Shown here one piece after another: positions 9,767-18,677 of a DNA stretch of 64,000 bases. The stretch comes from Pyramidobacter sp. YE332. GTDB lineage: Bacteria > Synergistota > Synergistia > Synergistales > Dethiosulfovibrionaceae. Location: assembly GCF_033060595.1 (NCBI RefSeq), contig NZ_CP133038.1:372001-436000 (forward strand). The letters are read 5' to 3'. The notes beneath the pieces were generated by a model that worked only from the letters and a program-made list of their open reading frames with translations, did no database searches and was not told where the DNA came from. Both the position numbers and the translations under genes were made by a program. Numbering within the stretch: the first letter of the stretch is position 1; each line of letters begins with the position of its first letter.

Positions 9767-11284
9767 TTACTCGTAAAAGACGGTGTTCAGCGGGTTCAGC
9801 GTGCCGTGGTAAAAGCCGTTGGCGCCTCTAAGGTTTTTATTGGCGCCGTAGAGCGTGTCGGCGATGGCCAGACAACACCAGGGGTTCAGCTCGTCGATAC
9901 GCTCGCAGAGGCGCGCGTAGATTTCGGCGCGTTCGGGGCCGTCCTCGGTCACGGCTCCCTTTTCGAGAAGCTCGTCCACTTCCTTGTCCTTCAGACAAAC
10001 TCTGTTGGTCGAGCCAGCGAAGCGCGAGTGCATGGCGGTCTTGATGTAGGCGTCGGGATCGGGATTGACGCTGGATCCCCAGCCGATCATGAAGACGGGG
10101 AGATTGCCGTTTTTCAGCTGTTCGAGAAAACTGCCCCACTCGAGCACGTTGATCTGCACGGTCACGCCGACGTCGGCGAGCATGGACGGGATGATTTCGG
10201 CGTAGTTGCGGCGCTGCTTGCTTTCGTTCGTGTAAAGCGTAAACGACAAATCGGCCGCGCCCGCTTCTTCGAGGAGTTTCCGCGCCTTGTCGGGGTCGTA
10301 TTCCGGCGGGACCGGCGCGGGGAAATAGTTGTGGATCGGCAGCAGCACGCTAGACGGCACGACGCCGAGCCCGTGGTAAACGACGTTCAGAGCGGCTTCG
10401 CGGTCGATGGCGAGAGCGATGGCGCGGCGGACCCGCGGGTCGTCGAAGGGCGGCGTCTGCGTGTTGAATCCCATGTAGGTCAGCGCCAGCCCGGGCTTGT
10501 GGTACACCTTGACTTTTCCTTCGTTTTCAAGGCGTCTGAAATCGCTGTTGGGGATGTCGTAGATGAGGTCGACGTTGCCCGTTTCGAGTTCAATCACACG
10601 GCTGGCTGGTTCGGGGATCGTGCGCATGATCAGGCTCTTGAAGCGTGGCTTCGCGTCCCAGTAGTCGTCGAAGCGCTCGAAGGCGACATGGTCGCCTTCC
10701 AGCGTTTCCGAAAATTTGAAAGGCCCGGTCCCGATCGGACGGCGGCCGTAATCGTCGCCTTCGGCTTCGACCGCCGCCTTGTTCAGGACGTAACTGGAGG
10801 AGTGGTTCAGGTAGGAAAGAAAAGCCGCCATGGGCGATTTTGTTTTAACCCGGAACGTGTACCTGTCGACGATCTTGAAACCGTCGGGATCGATGTTGGC
10901 GCCGTAGGCCCTGACCGCCGCGGCTTTGGGCGTCGTCATGCGGTGCAGCGTGAAAACGGCGTCTTCCGCGGTCAGTTCCGCGCCGTTGTGGAACTTGACG
11001 CCTTTGCGCAGCGTGATCTCGTAGGTGAGGGGATCCAGCTTTTTCCAGCTCTTGGCGAGGCGGCCGATCAGTTTTTTGTCGCGGGAAAAATCGAACAGCG
11101 GCTCATACATCTGGATCATATAAGTGCTGGAGACCGTGTCGCTGGTCATCTGAGGATCGAAAGACTTCGCGTCGGCCGGCATACCGACGGACAGCAGCTC
11201 CTTTTCCGCCGCGGCGATATTGCCGGTCTGCAGAAACACGAAAAGAAGTACGAAGAATGCCGTTTTGGGAGGTTTCACGTTCAT
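9767..11284 (-). CDS. Oligopeptide/dipeptide ABC transporter substrate-binding protein (copy 2)
   Basis: 505-residue family 5 extracellular solute-binding protein with a signal peptide (cut near AAA at residues 24-26). It has the family segment LRKGVKFHNGAELTAEDAVF near residue 92 and a C-terminal GFYHGTLNPLN region. It is very similar throughout to the next gene upstream (11383-12903), so the two look like a tandem duplication. The start at 11284 follows GAAGGAGGAAAAAA. Flanked by its own terminators, so it may be expressed separately from the rest of the opp cluster. Confidence 0.93.
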   Translation of the reverse strand: MNVKPPKTAFFVLLFVFLQTGNIAAAEKELLSVGMPADAKSFDPQMTSDTVSSTYMIQMYEPLFDFSRDKKLIGRLAKSWKKLDPLTYEITLRKGVKFHNGAELTAEDAVFTLHRMTTPKAAAVRAYGANIDPDGFKIVDRYTFRVKTKSPMAAFLSYLNHSSSYVLNKAAVEAEGDDYGRRPIGTGPFKFSETLEGDHVAFERFDDYWDAKPRFKSLIMRTIPEPASRVIELETGNVDLIYDIPNSDFRRLENEGKVKVYHKPGLALTYMGFNTQTPPFDDPRVRRAIALAIDREAALNVVYHGLGVVPSSVLLPIHNYFPAPVPPEYDPDKARKLLEEAGAADLSFTLYTNESKQRRNYAEIIPSMLADVGVTVQINVLEWGSFLEQLKNGNLPVFMIGWGSSVNPDPDAYIKTAMHSRFAGSTNRVCLKDKEVDELLEKGAVTEDGPERAEIYARLCERIDELNPWCCLAIADTLYGANKNLRGANGFYHGTLNPLNTVFYE

Positions 11285-11326
11285 GTTTTTTCCTCCTTCG
11301 CTCGTCCAATGCGACATGAATTCTGT

Positions 11327-11369
11327 AAAATCAGGCGCCGAAACTGAAGAGTCTCGGCGCCTGATTTTA
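11327..11369. terminator. Terminator between the duplicated binding-protein genes
   Basis: Arms AAAATCAGGCGCCGA / TCGGCGCCTGATTTT enclose a short loop, immediately past the stop of the upstream binding-protein gene. Confidence 0.8.
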
Positions 11370-11382
11370 TTGCCAGTGAATC

Positions 11383-12903
11383 TTATTCGTAATAGATGCG
11401 GTCCAGACGGTTGATCGAACCGCGATAGAAATTTTCCACGCCCTTCAGGTTCTTGTTCGCGCCATACAGGGTGTCGGCGATGGCCAGATAGCACCAGGGA
11501 TTCAGCTCGTTGACGCGGTCGCAGAATTTCTTGTAGATTTCCGCGCGCTCCGGGCCGTCGGGCGTGACGGTGCCCTTGTCGAGCAGCTCGTCGACCAGCG
11601 CGTCCTTCAGCCAGACGCGGTTGGAGGGACCGGCGAACTTGGAGTGCATGGCGGCCTTGATGTAGGCATCGGGATCGGGATTGACGTTGTCGGCGGCCCA
11701 GCCGATCATGAAGACGGGCAGCTTGCCGCCTTTGAGCTGTTCGAGGAAGGTGCCCCACTCGAGGACCTGGATCTTGACGGTGATGCCCAGATCGCCCAGC
11801 ATGGCCTGGATGACTTCGGCGTAATCCTTGCGCTGTTTGTTCTCGTTGGTGTAGATGGTGAACTCGAGATCCTTGACGCCGGCTTCTTCAAGCATCTTTT
11901 CGGCCTTGTCGGGATCGTATTCCACCGGCACGGGATCGGGGAAATAATTGTTCACGGGGATCAACGGGCTGGTGGGCACGCGTCCCAGTCCCTTGTAAAC
12001 GACGTCGAGCGCGCCCTCGCGGTCGATGGCGATGGTGATGGCCTTGCGGACTTTGGGGTTGTCGAACGGGGGCGTCTGCGTGTTGAAGCCCATGTAGGTG
12101 ATGGAAAGGCCGGGCTTGTTGTACACGGCGACCTTGCCTTCGTCCTGAAGGCGTTTGAAATCGTTGTTGGGAATGGCGTAGGCGATGTCGACGTTGCCGG
12201 TCTCAAGCTCGATGACGCGGCTGGTGGCCTCGGGGATCGTGCGGATCAGCAGTTTCTTGTAGCGGGGCTTGGTTCCCCAGTAGTCCTCGAAACGCTCATA
12301 GGACACGTGATCGCCCTTGAGCATTTCCACGAACTTGAAGGGGCCGGTGCCGATCGGGTGCTTGGCGTAATCGTCCCCGGCGGCTTCGACCGCGGCCTTG
12401 CAGAGGATATAGGCCGACGAATGGGTCAGATAGGACAGGAAGCCAGCCATCGGAGAACTTGCCTTCACCTGGAAGGTGTAGCGGTCGACGACTTTCAGGC
12501 CTGAAGCGTCGATGTTCGCGCCGTAGGACTTGACCGCCGCCGCCGCGGGCGTGGTCATGCGGTTCAGGGTGAACACGGCGTCGTCGGCGGTCACTTCGGC
12601 GCCGTTGTGAAACTTGACGCCTTTGCGCAGCGTGATTTCGTAGGTCAGATCGTCGAGCTGTTTCCAACTCTCGGCCAAACAGGGAAGCAGCTTCTTGTCG
12701 CTGCCGATCTCGATCAGCGGTTCGTACATCTGGATCATGTAGGTGCTCGACGTGGTGTCGTTGGTCATCTGCGGATCCAGCGACTTGGCGTCGGCCGCCA
12801 TGCCCACCGTGATCGTGTCCTCGGGAACGGCCGCGGCCGCGCCGCAGAACATCAGACCCAACGCAAGTACGGCGCACAAAACGGAATACCTCTTCAACTT
12901 CAT
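11383..12903 (-). CDS. Oligopeptide/dipeptide ABC transporter substrate-binding protein (copy 1)
   Basis: 506-residue family 5 periplasmic binding protein with a signal peptide (hydrophobic core at residues 8-25, AAAA cut region). It carries the same landmark segments as its tandem paralogue (LRKGVKFHNGAE, YMGFNTQTPPFDNP, NPDPDAYIKAAMH). It follows the opp permease/ATPase genes on the same strand, 93 bases after the small membrane protein, so it probably feeds that transporter. A TGCCGGC hairpin at about 12951-12968 lies in the gap. Two binding proteins for one permease suggests a broadened peptide range. Confidence 0.94.
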   Translation of the reverse strand: MKLKRYSVLCAVLALGLMFCGAAAAVPEDTITVGMAADAKSLDPQMTNDTTSSTYMIQMYEPLIEIGSDKKLLPCLAESWKQLDDLTYEITLRKGVKFHNGAEVTADDAVFTLNRMTTPAAAAVKSYGANIDASGLKVVDRYTFQVKASSPMAGFLSYLTHSSAYILCKAAVEAAGDDYAKHPIGTGPFKFVEMLKGDHVSYERFEDYWGTKPRYKKLLIRTIPEATSRVIELETGNVDIAYAIPNNDFKRLQDEGKVAVYNKPGLSITYMGFNTQTPPFDNPKVRKAITIAIDREGALDVVYKGLGRVPTSPLIPVNNYFPDPVPVEYDPDKAEKMLEEAGVKDLEFTIYTNENKQRKDYAEVIQAMLGDLGITVKIQVLEWGTFLEQLKGGKLPVFMIGWAADNVNPDPDAYIKAAMHSKFAGPSNRVWLKDALVDELLDKGTVTPDGPERAEIYKKFCDRVNELNPWCYLAIADTLYGANKNLKGVENFYRGSINRLDRIYYE

Positions 12904-12996
12904 AAACACACTTCCTTTCAAAGTGATCAAGCTGATGAAACGCCCTGCCGGCCCATGCCGGCAAGGTAAAACCCTTTTGAAAAAACTCCCGCGCGC

Positions 12997-13587
12997 CTAT
13001 GCGGCAGCGATGCCCGTCCGCTCTGCGACAAACGCCAGAGCCTCGGCGTAAATTTTCCCGTCGGGACAGTATACCCGCATCAATGTGCCGCGTTTTCCTT
13101 TGAGGACGATCACGCGCAGGTCGTCGATCTTCCGCACCTTCGTCACGTCTTTCCATAAAGCCCGGCGTTCCACGCTGCGGATGGGAGCGCGTACCGGCTC
13201 GATCGGATAGGGCGCGAAACGGAGCAGCCGGCGTTCCAAAGCCCGGGGGGCGCAGCGCATGTTTTCACACAGAATGGCGGCGCGGTCGCAGCGGTACAGC
13301 GCCGCGTAGCGGTTGCGCGTGATGATGAAGCAGATCACGCCGTAAAAGCCGATGAAGATCAGCGAAAGATAGGACGCGACGACGGCGGCGCCTTTGTAAT
13401 GCGAAACGTCCACGTAGCCGCCGAGGACGAACTGCGTCGCCACCAGCGCTCCCCAGGAAACGACCCAGGCGATCGCCAGCAGCGTGATGAAATCGAGCAG
13501 GATCAACGGATTCGTCCCCAGCGGCACGCCGACGAACCACCGCAGCGCGGCATCGCCGGCATCCCGACCGTGCGGCAGCGTGCTCAT
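12997..13587 (-). CDS. Small membrane protein of unknown function at the end of the opp operon
   Basis: Unrecognised 196-residue protein. Two strong hydrophobic spans (about residues 28-55 and 67-90) are followed by a soluble C-terminal half with alternating beta-strand character (around VTKVRKIDDLRVIVLKG). That layout recalls bacterial PH-like membrane proteins, but this is only a shape resemblance. Its ATG is 4 bases after the oppF stop, so it is surely co-transcribed and probably co-translated with the transporter. Confidence 0.7.
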   Translation of the reverse strand: MSTLPHGRDAGDAALRWFVGVPLGTNPLILLDFITLLAIAWVVSWGALVATQFVLGGYVDVSHYKGAAVVASYLSLIFIGFYGVICFIITRNRYAALYRCDRAAILCENMRCAPRALERRLLRFAPYPIEPVRAPIRSVERRALWKDVTKVRKIDDLRVIVLKGKRGTLMRVYCPDGKIYAEALAFVAERTGIAAA

Positions 13588-13591
13588 GCCG

Positions 13592-14578
13592 TCAGGCGTG
13601 AGGCCGCAGATCCCGCGCGAAGTGGCAGGCGACGAAGTGAGACGGCTCGATCTCCCGCAGCTCCGGCGTCTGTTCCGTGCAGACGTCCTGCCGGTAGGCG
13701 CAGCGTCCGGCGAAGCGGCAGCCCTGCGGCGGGTTGACGGGGCTGGGCACGTCGCCTTCGAGAAGGATGCGGTTCTTCTTGCGGTTCAGGCGCGCCACGG
13801 GAATGGCCGAAAGCAGCGCCTGCGTGTAGGGATGCACGGGATCCTTAAAGAGATTGAGATTGTCGGCCTTCTCCACGACCTGGCCGAGGTACATCACGGC
13901 GATCTCGTCGGAAACGTAGCGCACGACGCTGAGATTGTGGGAGATGAACAGATAGGTGTAGCCGCGCTCCTTTTTCAGCTCGCCCAGCAGGTTGAGGATC
14001 TGGGCCTGAATACACACGTCCAGCGCCGACACGGGCTCGTCCAGCACGATGAACTCGGGATCCAGCGCCAGGGCGCGGGCGATGCCGATGCGCTGGCGGC
14101 GTCCGCCGTCCAGCTCGTGCGGGAACGAGTTGATCAGGCGTTCCGCCAGACCGACCGTATCCATCAGCTTCTTGACCTTGTGATCCAGCTCGGAGCGGTG
14201 CGAATACGCCCTGTTGATCACCATCGGCTCGGCGATCAGCTGCGAGACGGTCATGCGCGGGTTCAGCGAGGAAAAAGGATCCTGAAAGACGATCTGCGCG
14301 TGTTTGCGGAACTGGGTGCGCTCGGCAGGATTGTACTTGAGTGAGTCCTTGCCGTTGAAGAAGATTTCGCCGCCGGTGGCGCTGATCAGGCCGATCACCA
14401 CGCGCCCGAGCGTCGATTTGCCGCAGCCCGATTCGCCGACCAGCCCCAGGGTCTTGCCGCGGGGAATGGAGAGGGTGACGTCGTCCACGGCGTGAAGCAG
14501 ACCGCCCGACACCTGGAAATATTTTTTCAGGCGTTTGACCTCGACGATGGGGTCTGTCTTTTCGATTGTGCCGATCAT
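13592..14578 (-). CDS. oppF: Oligopeptide ABC transporter ATP-binding protein OppF
   Basis: 328-residue ABC ATPase. Walker A GESGCGKS lies near residue 50, and the signature region reads [19 protein letters not shown] instead of the usual LSGGQ-type core, followed by Walker [13 protein letters not shown]. The C-terminal cysteine-rich extension ([15 protein letters not shown]) is typical of OppD/OppF and probably binds an iron-sulfur cluster. Its ATG overlaps the oppD stop as ATGA. Energises peptide uptake with OppD. Confidence 0.95.
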   Translation of the reverse strand: MIGTIEKTDPIVEVKRLKKYFQVSGGLLHAVDDVTLSIPRGKTLGLVGESGCGKSTLGRVVIGLISATGGEIFFNGKDSLKYNPAERTQFRKHAQIVFQDPFSSLNPRMTVSQLIAEPMVINRAYSHRSELDHKVKKLMDTVGLAERLINSFPHELDGGRRQRIGIARALALDPEFIVLDEPVSALDVCIQAQILNLLGELKKERGYTYLFISHNLSVVRYVSDEIAVMYLGQVVEKADNLNLFKDPVHPYTQALLSAIPVARLNRKKNRILLEGDVPSPVNPPQGCRFAGRCAYRQDVCTEQTPELREIEPSHFVACHFARDLRPHA

Positions 14579-15573
14579 GCGCGCGAACCTCCCTCGTATC
14601 GATGCGGGAAATAACAGTCGATGAAATGGCCCGGCTCGATTTCCCTCATGCCGCAGGGTTTTTCGAGACATTCTTCCTGAGCGTAGGGACAACGAGGCGA
14701 GAAGCTGCAGCCGGACGGCAGATTTGTGGGATCGGGCGGAAGCCCCTGAATGACGGCGAGCTTTTCGCCGATCGGGCTTTCCAGATCGGGGACTGCGTTG
14801 AACAGTCCCTGCGTGTAAGGGTGCAGCGGATTGCCGTACAGATGCTGAATGTCCGCGTATTCCACAAGATGCCCTGCGTACATGATGGCGACGCTGTCGC
14901 ACGTTTCCGCGACGATGCCGAGGTCGTGAGTGATCAGCAGCATGGAAGTCTTGACCTGTTTCTGCAGGTCTTTGATCAGCTCCAGCACCTGCGCCTGGAT
15001 CGTCACGTCGAGCGCCGTCGTCGGCTCGTCGGCGATCAGCAGACTGGGCTTGCAGGCCAGAGCGATGGCGATGCCGACGCGCTGGCGCATGCCGCCGGAG
15101 AACTGGTGCGGATAGTCTTTGGCGCGTTCGGGACGGATACCGACGAGACGCATCATTTCCAGCGCCCGTTCGCGGACTTCGCTGCCCTTGAGGTCGGAGT
15201 GGAGCGAGATCATCTCCATGATCTGCTCTTCCACCGTCATGATCGGGTTCAACGATGTCATCGGATCCTGGAAGATCATGGCGATCTCGCGGCCGCGCAT
15301 GTTGCGCAGCTCCGCTTCCGTCATCTCGCGCACGTTCTGCCCCTTGAACCAAATCTCGCCGCTGGTGATCTCGCCGGGAGGTGACTGGATCAGCTGCAGG
15401 ACCGCCAGCGCGGTCGTCGTCTTTCCGGCCCCGGTCTCGCCGACGAAACCCAGCGCCTTGCCCTCTTCCAGCTGCATGTTGAGATGGTTGACGGCGTGGA
15501 CGACGCCGGAGTCGGTGTCGAACTGAACGGTCAGATCGCGGATATCGAGAAGTTTTTTCTGAAAGTCTGCCAT
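14575..15573 (-). CDS. oppD: Oligopeptide ABC transporter ATP-binding protein OppD
   Basis: 332-residue ABC ATPase with Walker [10 protein letters not shown] near residue 45, signature [17 protein letters not shown], Walker [13 protein letters not shown] and a C-terminal [14 protein letters not shown] cysteine motif. It lies between oppC (14 bases upstream) and oppF (4-base overlap). Pairs with OppF to drive the OppBC channel. Confidence 0.95.
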   Translation of the reverse strand: MADFQKKLLDIRDLTVQFDTDSGVVHAVNHLNMQLEEGKALGFVGETGAGKTTTALAVLQLIQSPPGEITSGEIWFKGQNVREMTEAELRNMRGREIAMIFQDPMTSLNPIMTVEEQIMEMISLHSDLKGSEVRERALEMMRLVGIRPERAKDYPHQFSGGMRQRVGIAIALACKPSLLIADEPTTALDVTIQAQVLELIKDLQKQVKTSMLLITHDLGIVAETCDSVAIMYAGHLVEYADIQHLYGNPLHPYTQGLFNAVPDLESPIGEKLAVIQGLPPDPTNLPSGCSFSPRCPYAQEECLEKPCGMREIEPGHFIDCYFPHRYEGGSRA

Positions 15574-15587
15574 GTTTTACGCTCCGT

Positions 15588-16442
15588 TTATCGTTTCTGC
15601 TTGGGGTCCAGCGCGTCGCGAAGCCCGTCGCCGATGAAGTTCAGGGCGATGATCGTGACGACGATGGCGATGCCGGGGAACATGCTGAGATACGGGCTGC
15701 TGCGCAGATAGTCGCGGGCGCTCGACAGCATGCCGCCCCATTCGGGATAGGGAGGCTGGATGCCGAGGCCGATGAAGCTCAGCGACGCCGAGGACAGGAT
15801 CGCGTTGGCGACGCTGAGCGTCGCCTGGACGATCAGCGGCGCGCAGCAGTTCGGCAGGATATGCAGCACGATGATGCGGAAATCGCTGGCGCCCATGGCC
15901 CGCGCCGCCTCGACGAACTCCATCTCCTTGACCGAAAGCACCGAGGCGCGCAGTAATCGAGCGAACCGCGGCACCGAGGAAATGCCGACGGCGATCATCA
16001 GATTGAACAGCCCCGGCCCCAGCGCCGCCGCGATGGCGATGGCCAGCAGCGTGGAAGGCACGGCCAGCTGCACGTCCATCAGGCGCATGATCAGATTGTC
16101 GAGCTTGCCGCCGTAAAAGCCGGCGACGGCTCCCAGCGAGCCGCCCACGAGCAGCGAAATGGAAACGGCGACCAGCCCGACCTGCAACGAGACGCGGGCG
16201 CCGTAGATCAGACGGCTCAAAACGTCGCGCCCGAACTCGTCGGTACCCAGCAGATACTTGGCGTTCGGCGCCTGCAACGTTTCGCGCAGATGCTGGCGAG
16301 AATATTTGAACGGCGCGATGGAATCGGCGAAAACGGCCACGAAGATCAGCGTCAGCACGATCGCCAGGCCGATCATGGCCAGATGGTTTCTTCTGAGACG
16401 CACCAGCGTCAGACGCAGCATGCTGTTTTTCTTGAGAAGCAT
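15588..16442 (-). CDS. oppC: Oligopeptide ABC transporter permease OppC
   Basis: 284-residue inner-membrane permease. It has an N-terminal OppC-type segment, the HPFGTDEFGRD-like motif (here LLGTDEFGRD near residue 65), about six transmembrane helices and the EAA loop (EFVEAARAMGASD). It ends in the family's C-terminal GDGLRDALDPK. Follows oppB by 13 bases. Confidence 0.95.
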   Translation of the reverse strand: MLLKKNSMLRLTLVRLRRNHLAMIGLAIVLTLIFVAVFADSIAPFKYSRQHLRETLQAPNAKYLLGTDEFGRDVLSRLIYGARVSLQVGLVAVSISLLVGGSLGAVAGFYGGKLDNLIMRLMDVQLAVPSTLLAIAIAAALGPGLFNLMIAVGISSVPRFARLLRASVLSVKEMEFVEAARAMGASDFRIIVLHILPNCCAPLIVQATLSVANAILSSASLSFIGLGIQPPYPEWGGMLSSARDYLRSSPYLSMFPGIAIVVTIIALNFIGDGLRDALDPKQKR

Positions 16443-16455
16443 CGAAAAGGCCCCC

Positions 16456-17385
16456 TTAGCGGTACTTTGCCTTGATGCGCGGATCGACCCAAGCGTACAG
16501 AAGATCCACGGCCAGATTGATGAAACAGAAAACCAGCGCGATGTACAGCACGCCGCCCTGAACCACGGGGAAGTCGCGCATCTTGATCGACTCCACCATC
16601 AGACGGCCGACGCCGGGAATGGAAAACACCGTTTCCGTCAGGATCGCGCCGCTCAGAAGGCCGCCGAACTGCATGCCGACGATCGTCAAAATCGGGATCA
16701 GCGCGTTCGGCAGCGCGTGGCGCCAGATGATCACCGACTCACGCTGCCCCTTGGCGCGCGCCGTGCGCACGTAATCCGACTTGATGACCTCGAGCATGCT
16801 GGAACGCGTCATGCGCGTGATCACGGCCAGCGTGCCGCCCGAGAGCGTGAAGACGGGCATCGCCATTTCGGCGAACGTCGTGAAGCCGGAAGGCGGCAGC
16901 CAGTTCAGCTTGACCGAGAAGAGCAGGATCAGCAGGACCCCCAGCCAGAAGTTGGGCATGGCCACCCCGATCAGCGCCAGAACCATCGAGACCGAGTCGA
17001 AGATCGAATACTGTCGGATCGCGCAGATGATGCCGAACGGCAGCCCCAGCGCCACGCCGAGCACAACCGCCCAAAACGCCAGCTTCAACGTGGTGGGGAA
17101 GCGGGTCATGATCTCCTCGCTCACCGAAGACTTCGTGACGTAGGAATTGCCGATGTCGCCGTGGAGCAGCGCCTTGTAGCAGTAGCGCCCGAACTGCACG
17201 AAAAACGGATCGTCAAGCCCGTAATTTTTGCGGAACTGCTCGACCGCCTCCTGCGGCGCGTCCTCTCCCAGAGCCATGCGCGCCGGATCGCCGGGCGTGA
17301 TGTAGAGCAGCGTAAAGACCAGCAGCGCTACCCCCGCCAGCACGGGAACAAGCAGAATAAGCCTTCGCAACGTGTACTTGAGCAT
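16456..17385 (-). CDS. oppB: Oligopeptide ABC transporter permease OppB
   Basis: 309-residue permease with the family N-terminus (LRRLILLVPVLAGVALLVF), TPGDPARMALG near residue 32 and the EAA-type loop YVRTARAKGQRESVI. The C-terminus DPRIKAKYR is usual for OppB/DppB. First gene of the operon; SD GGGAAGGGAGAACC. The promoter must lie in the 275 bases up to the IS element. A perfect GTAAAATTTTAC palindrome sits there at 17555-17566. Confidence 0.95.
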   Translation of the reverse strand: MLKYTLRRLILLVPVLAGVALLVFTLLYITPGDPARMALGEDAPQEAVEQFRKNYGLDDPFFVQFGRYCYKALLHGDIGNSYVTKSSVSEEIMTRFPTTLKLAFWAVVLGVALGLPFGIICAIRQYSIFDSVSMVLALIGVAMPNFWLGVLLILLFSVKLNWLPPSGFTTFAEMAMPVFTLSGGTLAVITRMTRSSMLEVIKSDYVRTARAKGQRESVIIWRHALPNALIPILTIVGMQFGGLLSGAILTETVFSIPGVGRLMVESIKMRDFPVVQGGVLYIALVFCFINLAVDLLYAWVDPRIKAKYR

Positions 17386-17659
17386 GTGGTTCTCCCTTCC
17401 CTTTACTCAGAAAATTATTTCCACACAAACGGCGGCGTTTGCGTTTTTCCCGTCAAACGAAACGGCCGCTCCTGTTTTCGAAAAACGAGCGAAAGCGGAG
17501 CGCCGTCTGGAGTTCATGAAAGGCAAGCGATGTTATCGAAATTAGATTCTTAACGTAAAATTTTACTTTGTCATGTTTGTGCACAGTATATCATAAAGCT
17601 ATAAAAAATGCATTACGGTCCCATAGGCGTCTTGACAGCACATAAAAGCCTTAGTAATC
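17386..17659. promoter_or_regulatory. AT-rich upstream region of the opp operon
   Basis: On the minus strand a TATACT -10-like hexamer lies about 200 bases ahead of oppB. Between it and the gene sits the perfect 12-base palindrome GTAAAATTTTAC (17555-17566), a possible operator. The IS element begins immediately beyond. No open reading frame is credible here. Confidence 0.4.
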
Positions 17660-18543
17660 TAGGGCTTGTTTAAAAAACGTCAAAGTTGCCTAAATCGATC
17701 CAATCGCTTAAACTTTTCTCATGGAAGAGAGAAGATATGAACTGACCTCCAGCGAGTGGAATCGAATCAAGAGAATGCTGCCGCCCGAACACCCGAAATC
17801 AGGTCAACGTGGACGCCCGGCAAAATACGATAACCGCAGGATCATCAATGGGATTCTGTGGCTTGCCAGAAGTGGAGCGCCATGGAGAGATCTTCCGGAG
17901 CGTTACGGCAAATGGCAGGCAGTTTACGCACGTTTCAGGCTGTGGAAACAGCGGGGAATATTCGAGGCGATCTTTGCCGCCCTAAGCGCTGATGCCGACA
18001 TGGAAAATCTCTCTATCGACTCCACGTCCTGCAAAGTACATCAAAGTGCCAACGGGAGAGGGAAAACCCCGGAAGGGGGAAAAAAGGGGCTCAAGCGATT
18101 GGCATGTCCAGAGGCGGCAAGAATACGAAAATTCATGCGATAGTAGATGGTTTAGGCAATCCGCTGGCGCTCCTGCTCAGTCCCGGCAATGACCACGATT
18201 CCCGCCATGCCGTGTCCTTGCTCGGGCAAGCGGAAATCAGAGGGAGCAACGTCATCGGCGATAAGGCTTACGGTTCGCAAGCCATCAGAGAGTACATTAC
18301 TTCTCGGGAGGGAAGTTACACTATCCCGCCGAAGAGCGATAATCCCGAACCGTGGTTTATAGATGAGCATGTTTACAAGGAACGACACTTGGTTGAATGT
18401 TTCTTTCAGAAAATCAAATGGTTCCGTAGAATTTTCACCCGCTATGACAAACTTGACGCTTCGTTTTTCGCTTTTGTTCTTGTCGCTGCCAGTGTTATTT
18501 TATTGAAATAATACAAGCTGAAATGTTTTTTAAACAAGCCCTA
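17660..18543. mobile_element. IS5-family (IS427-like) insertion sequence
   Basis: A complete element of about 880 bp. Terminal inverted repeats starting GGGCTTGTTTAAAAAAC match perfectly at both ends and are bounded by a TA dinucleotide on each side, as expected for a 2-bp target duplication. It contains one two-frame transposase. The intact ends and transposase suggest a recent insertion. It separates the divergent opp operon and D-aminoacylase gene. Confidence 0.93.
17721..18511 (+). CDS. IS5-type transposase, two overlapping frames joined by -1 frameshifting
   Basis: The first frame (17721-18143) carries the N-terminal helix-turn-helix and DUF4096-like part (GILWLARSGAPWRDLPERYG). The second (18104-18511) carries the DDE core (SRGGKNTKIHAIVDGLGNPL, then GDKAYGS and ECFFQKIKWFRRIFTRYDK). 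The frames are joined at the classical slippery heptamer AAAAAAG (18080-18086), placed exactly as A AAA AAG in the zero frame. This is the known programmed frameshift layout of IS427-group elements, so the gene should be functional, not broken. Confidence 0.92.
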
Positions 18544-18604
18544 ATAAAACAGTTTGCTGGCCGATGGCTGAGACGTCCTGAAATCAGCAAGCGAGAAGAG
18601 TATG

Positions 18605-18614
18605 TTGTATACAA
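18605..18614. promoter_or_regulatory. TTGTATACAA palindromic operator candidate
   Basis: Perfect 10-base palindrome in the leader of the D-aminoacylase gene, followed by a second half-site-like ATATAC. The identical decamer occurs just downstream of the promoter at 34469-34497. GntR-type repressors recognise sites of this form; no such regulator is in the window. Confidence 0.45.
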
Positions 18615-18677
18615 ATATACAGCGTCAGCGCGACGAAAAGTGGAAAATTTTATCTTGTGGATCAGGAGTTGAAGAAT

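Noticed and set aside
11285-11758. Upstream extension of the second peptide-binding protein into the first
   Set aside because: The added residues are the shadow frame of the neighbouring binding-protein gene; a signal peptide begins at 11284 with a good ribosome site.
17721-18511. Calling the IS5 transposase a pseudogene because of two frames
   Set aside because: The A AAA AAG slippery heptamer in the correct phase and intact terminal repeats indicate a programmed -1 frameshift.
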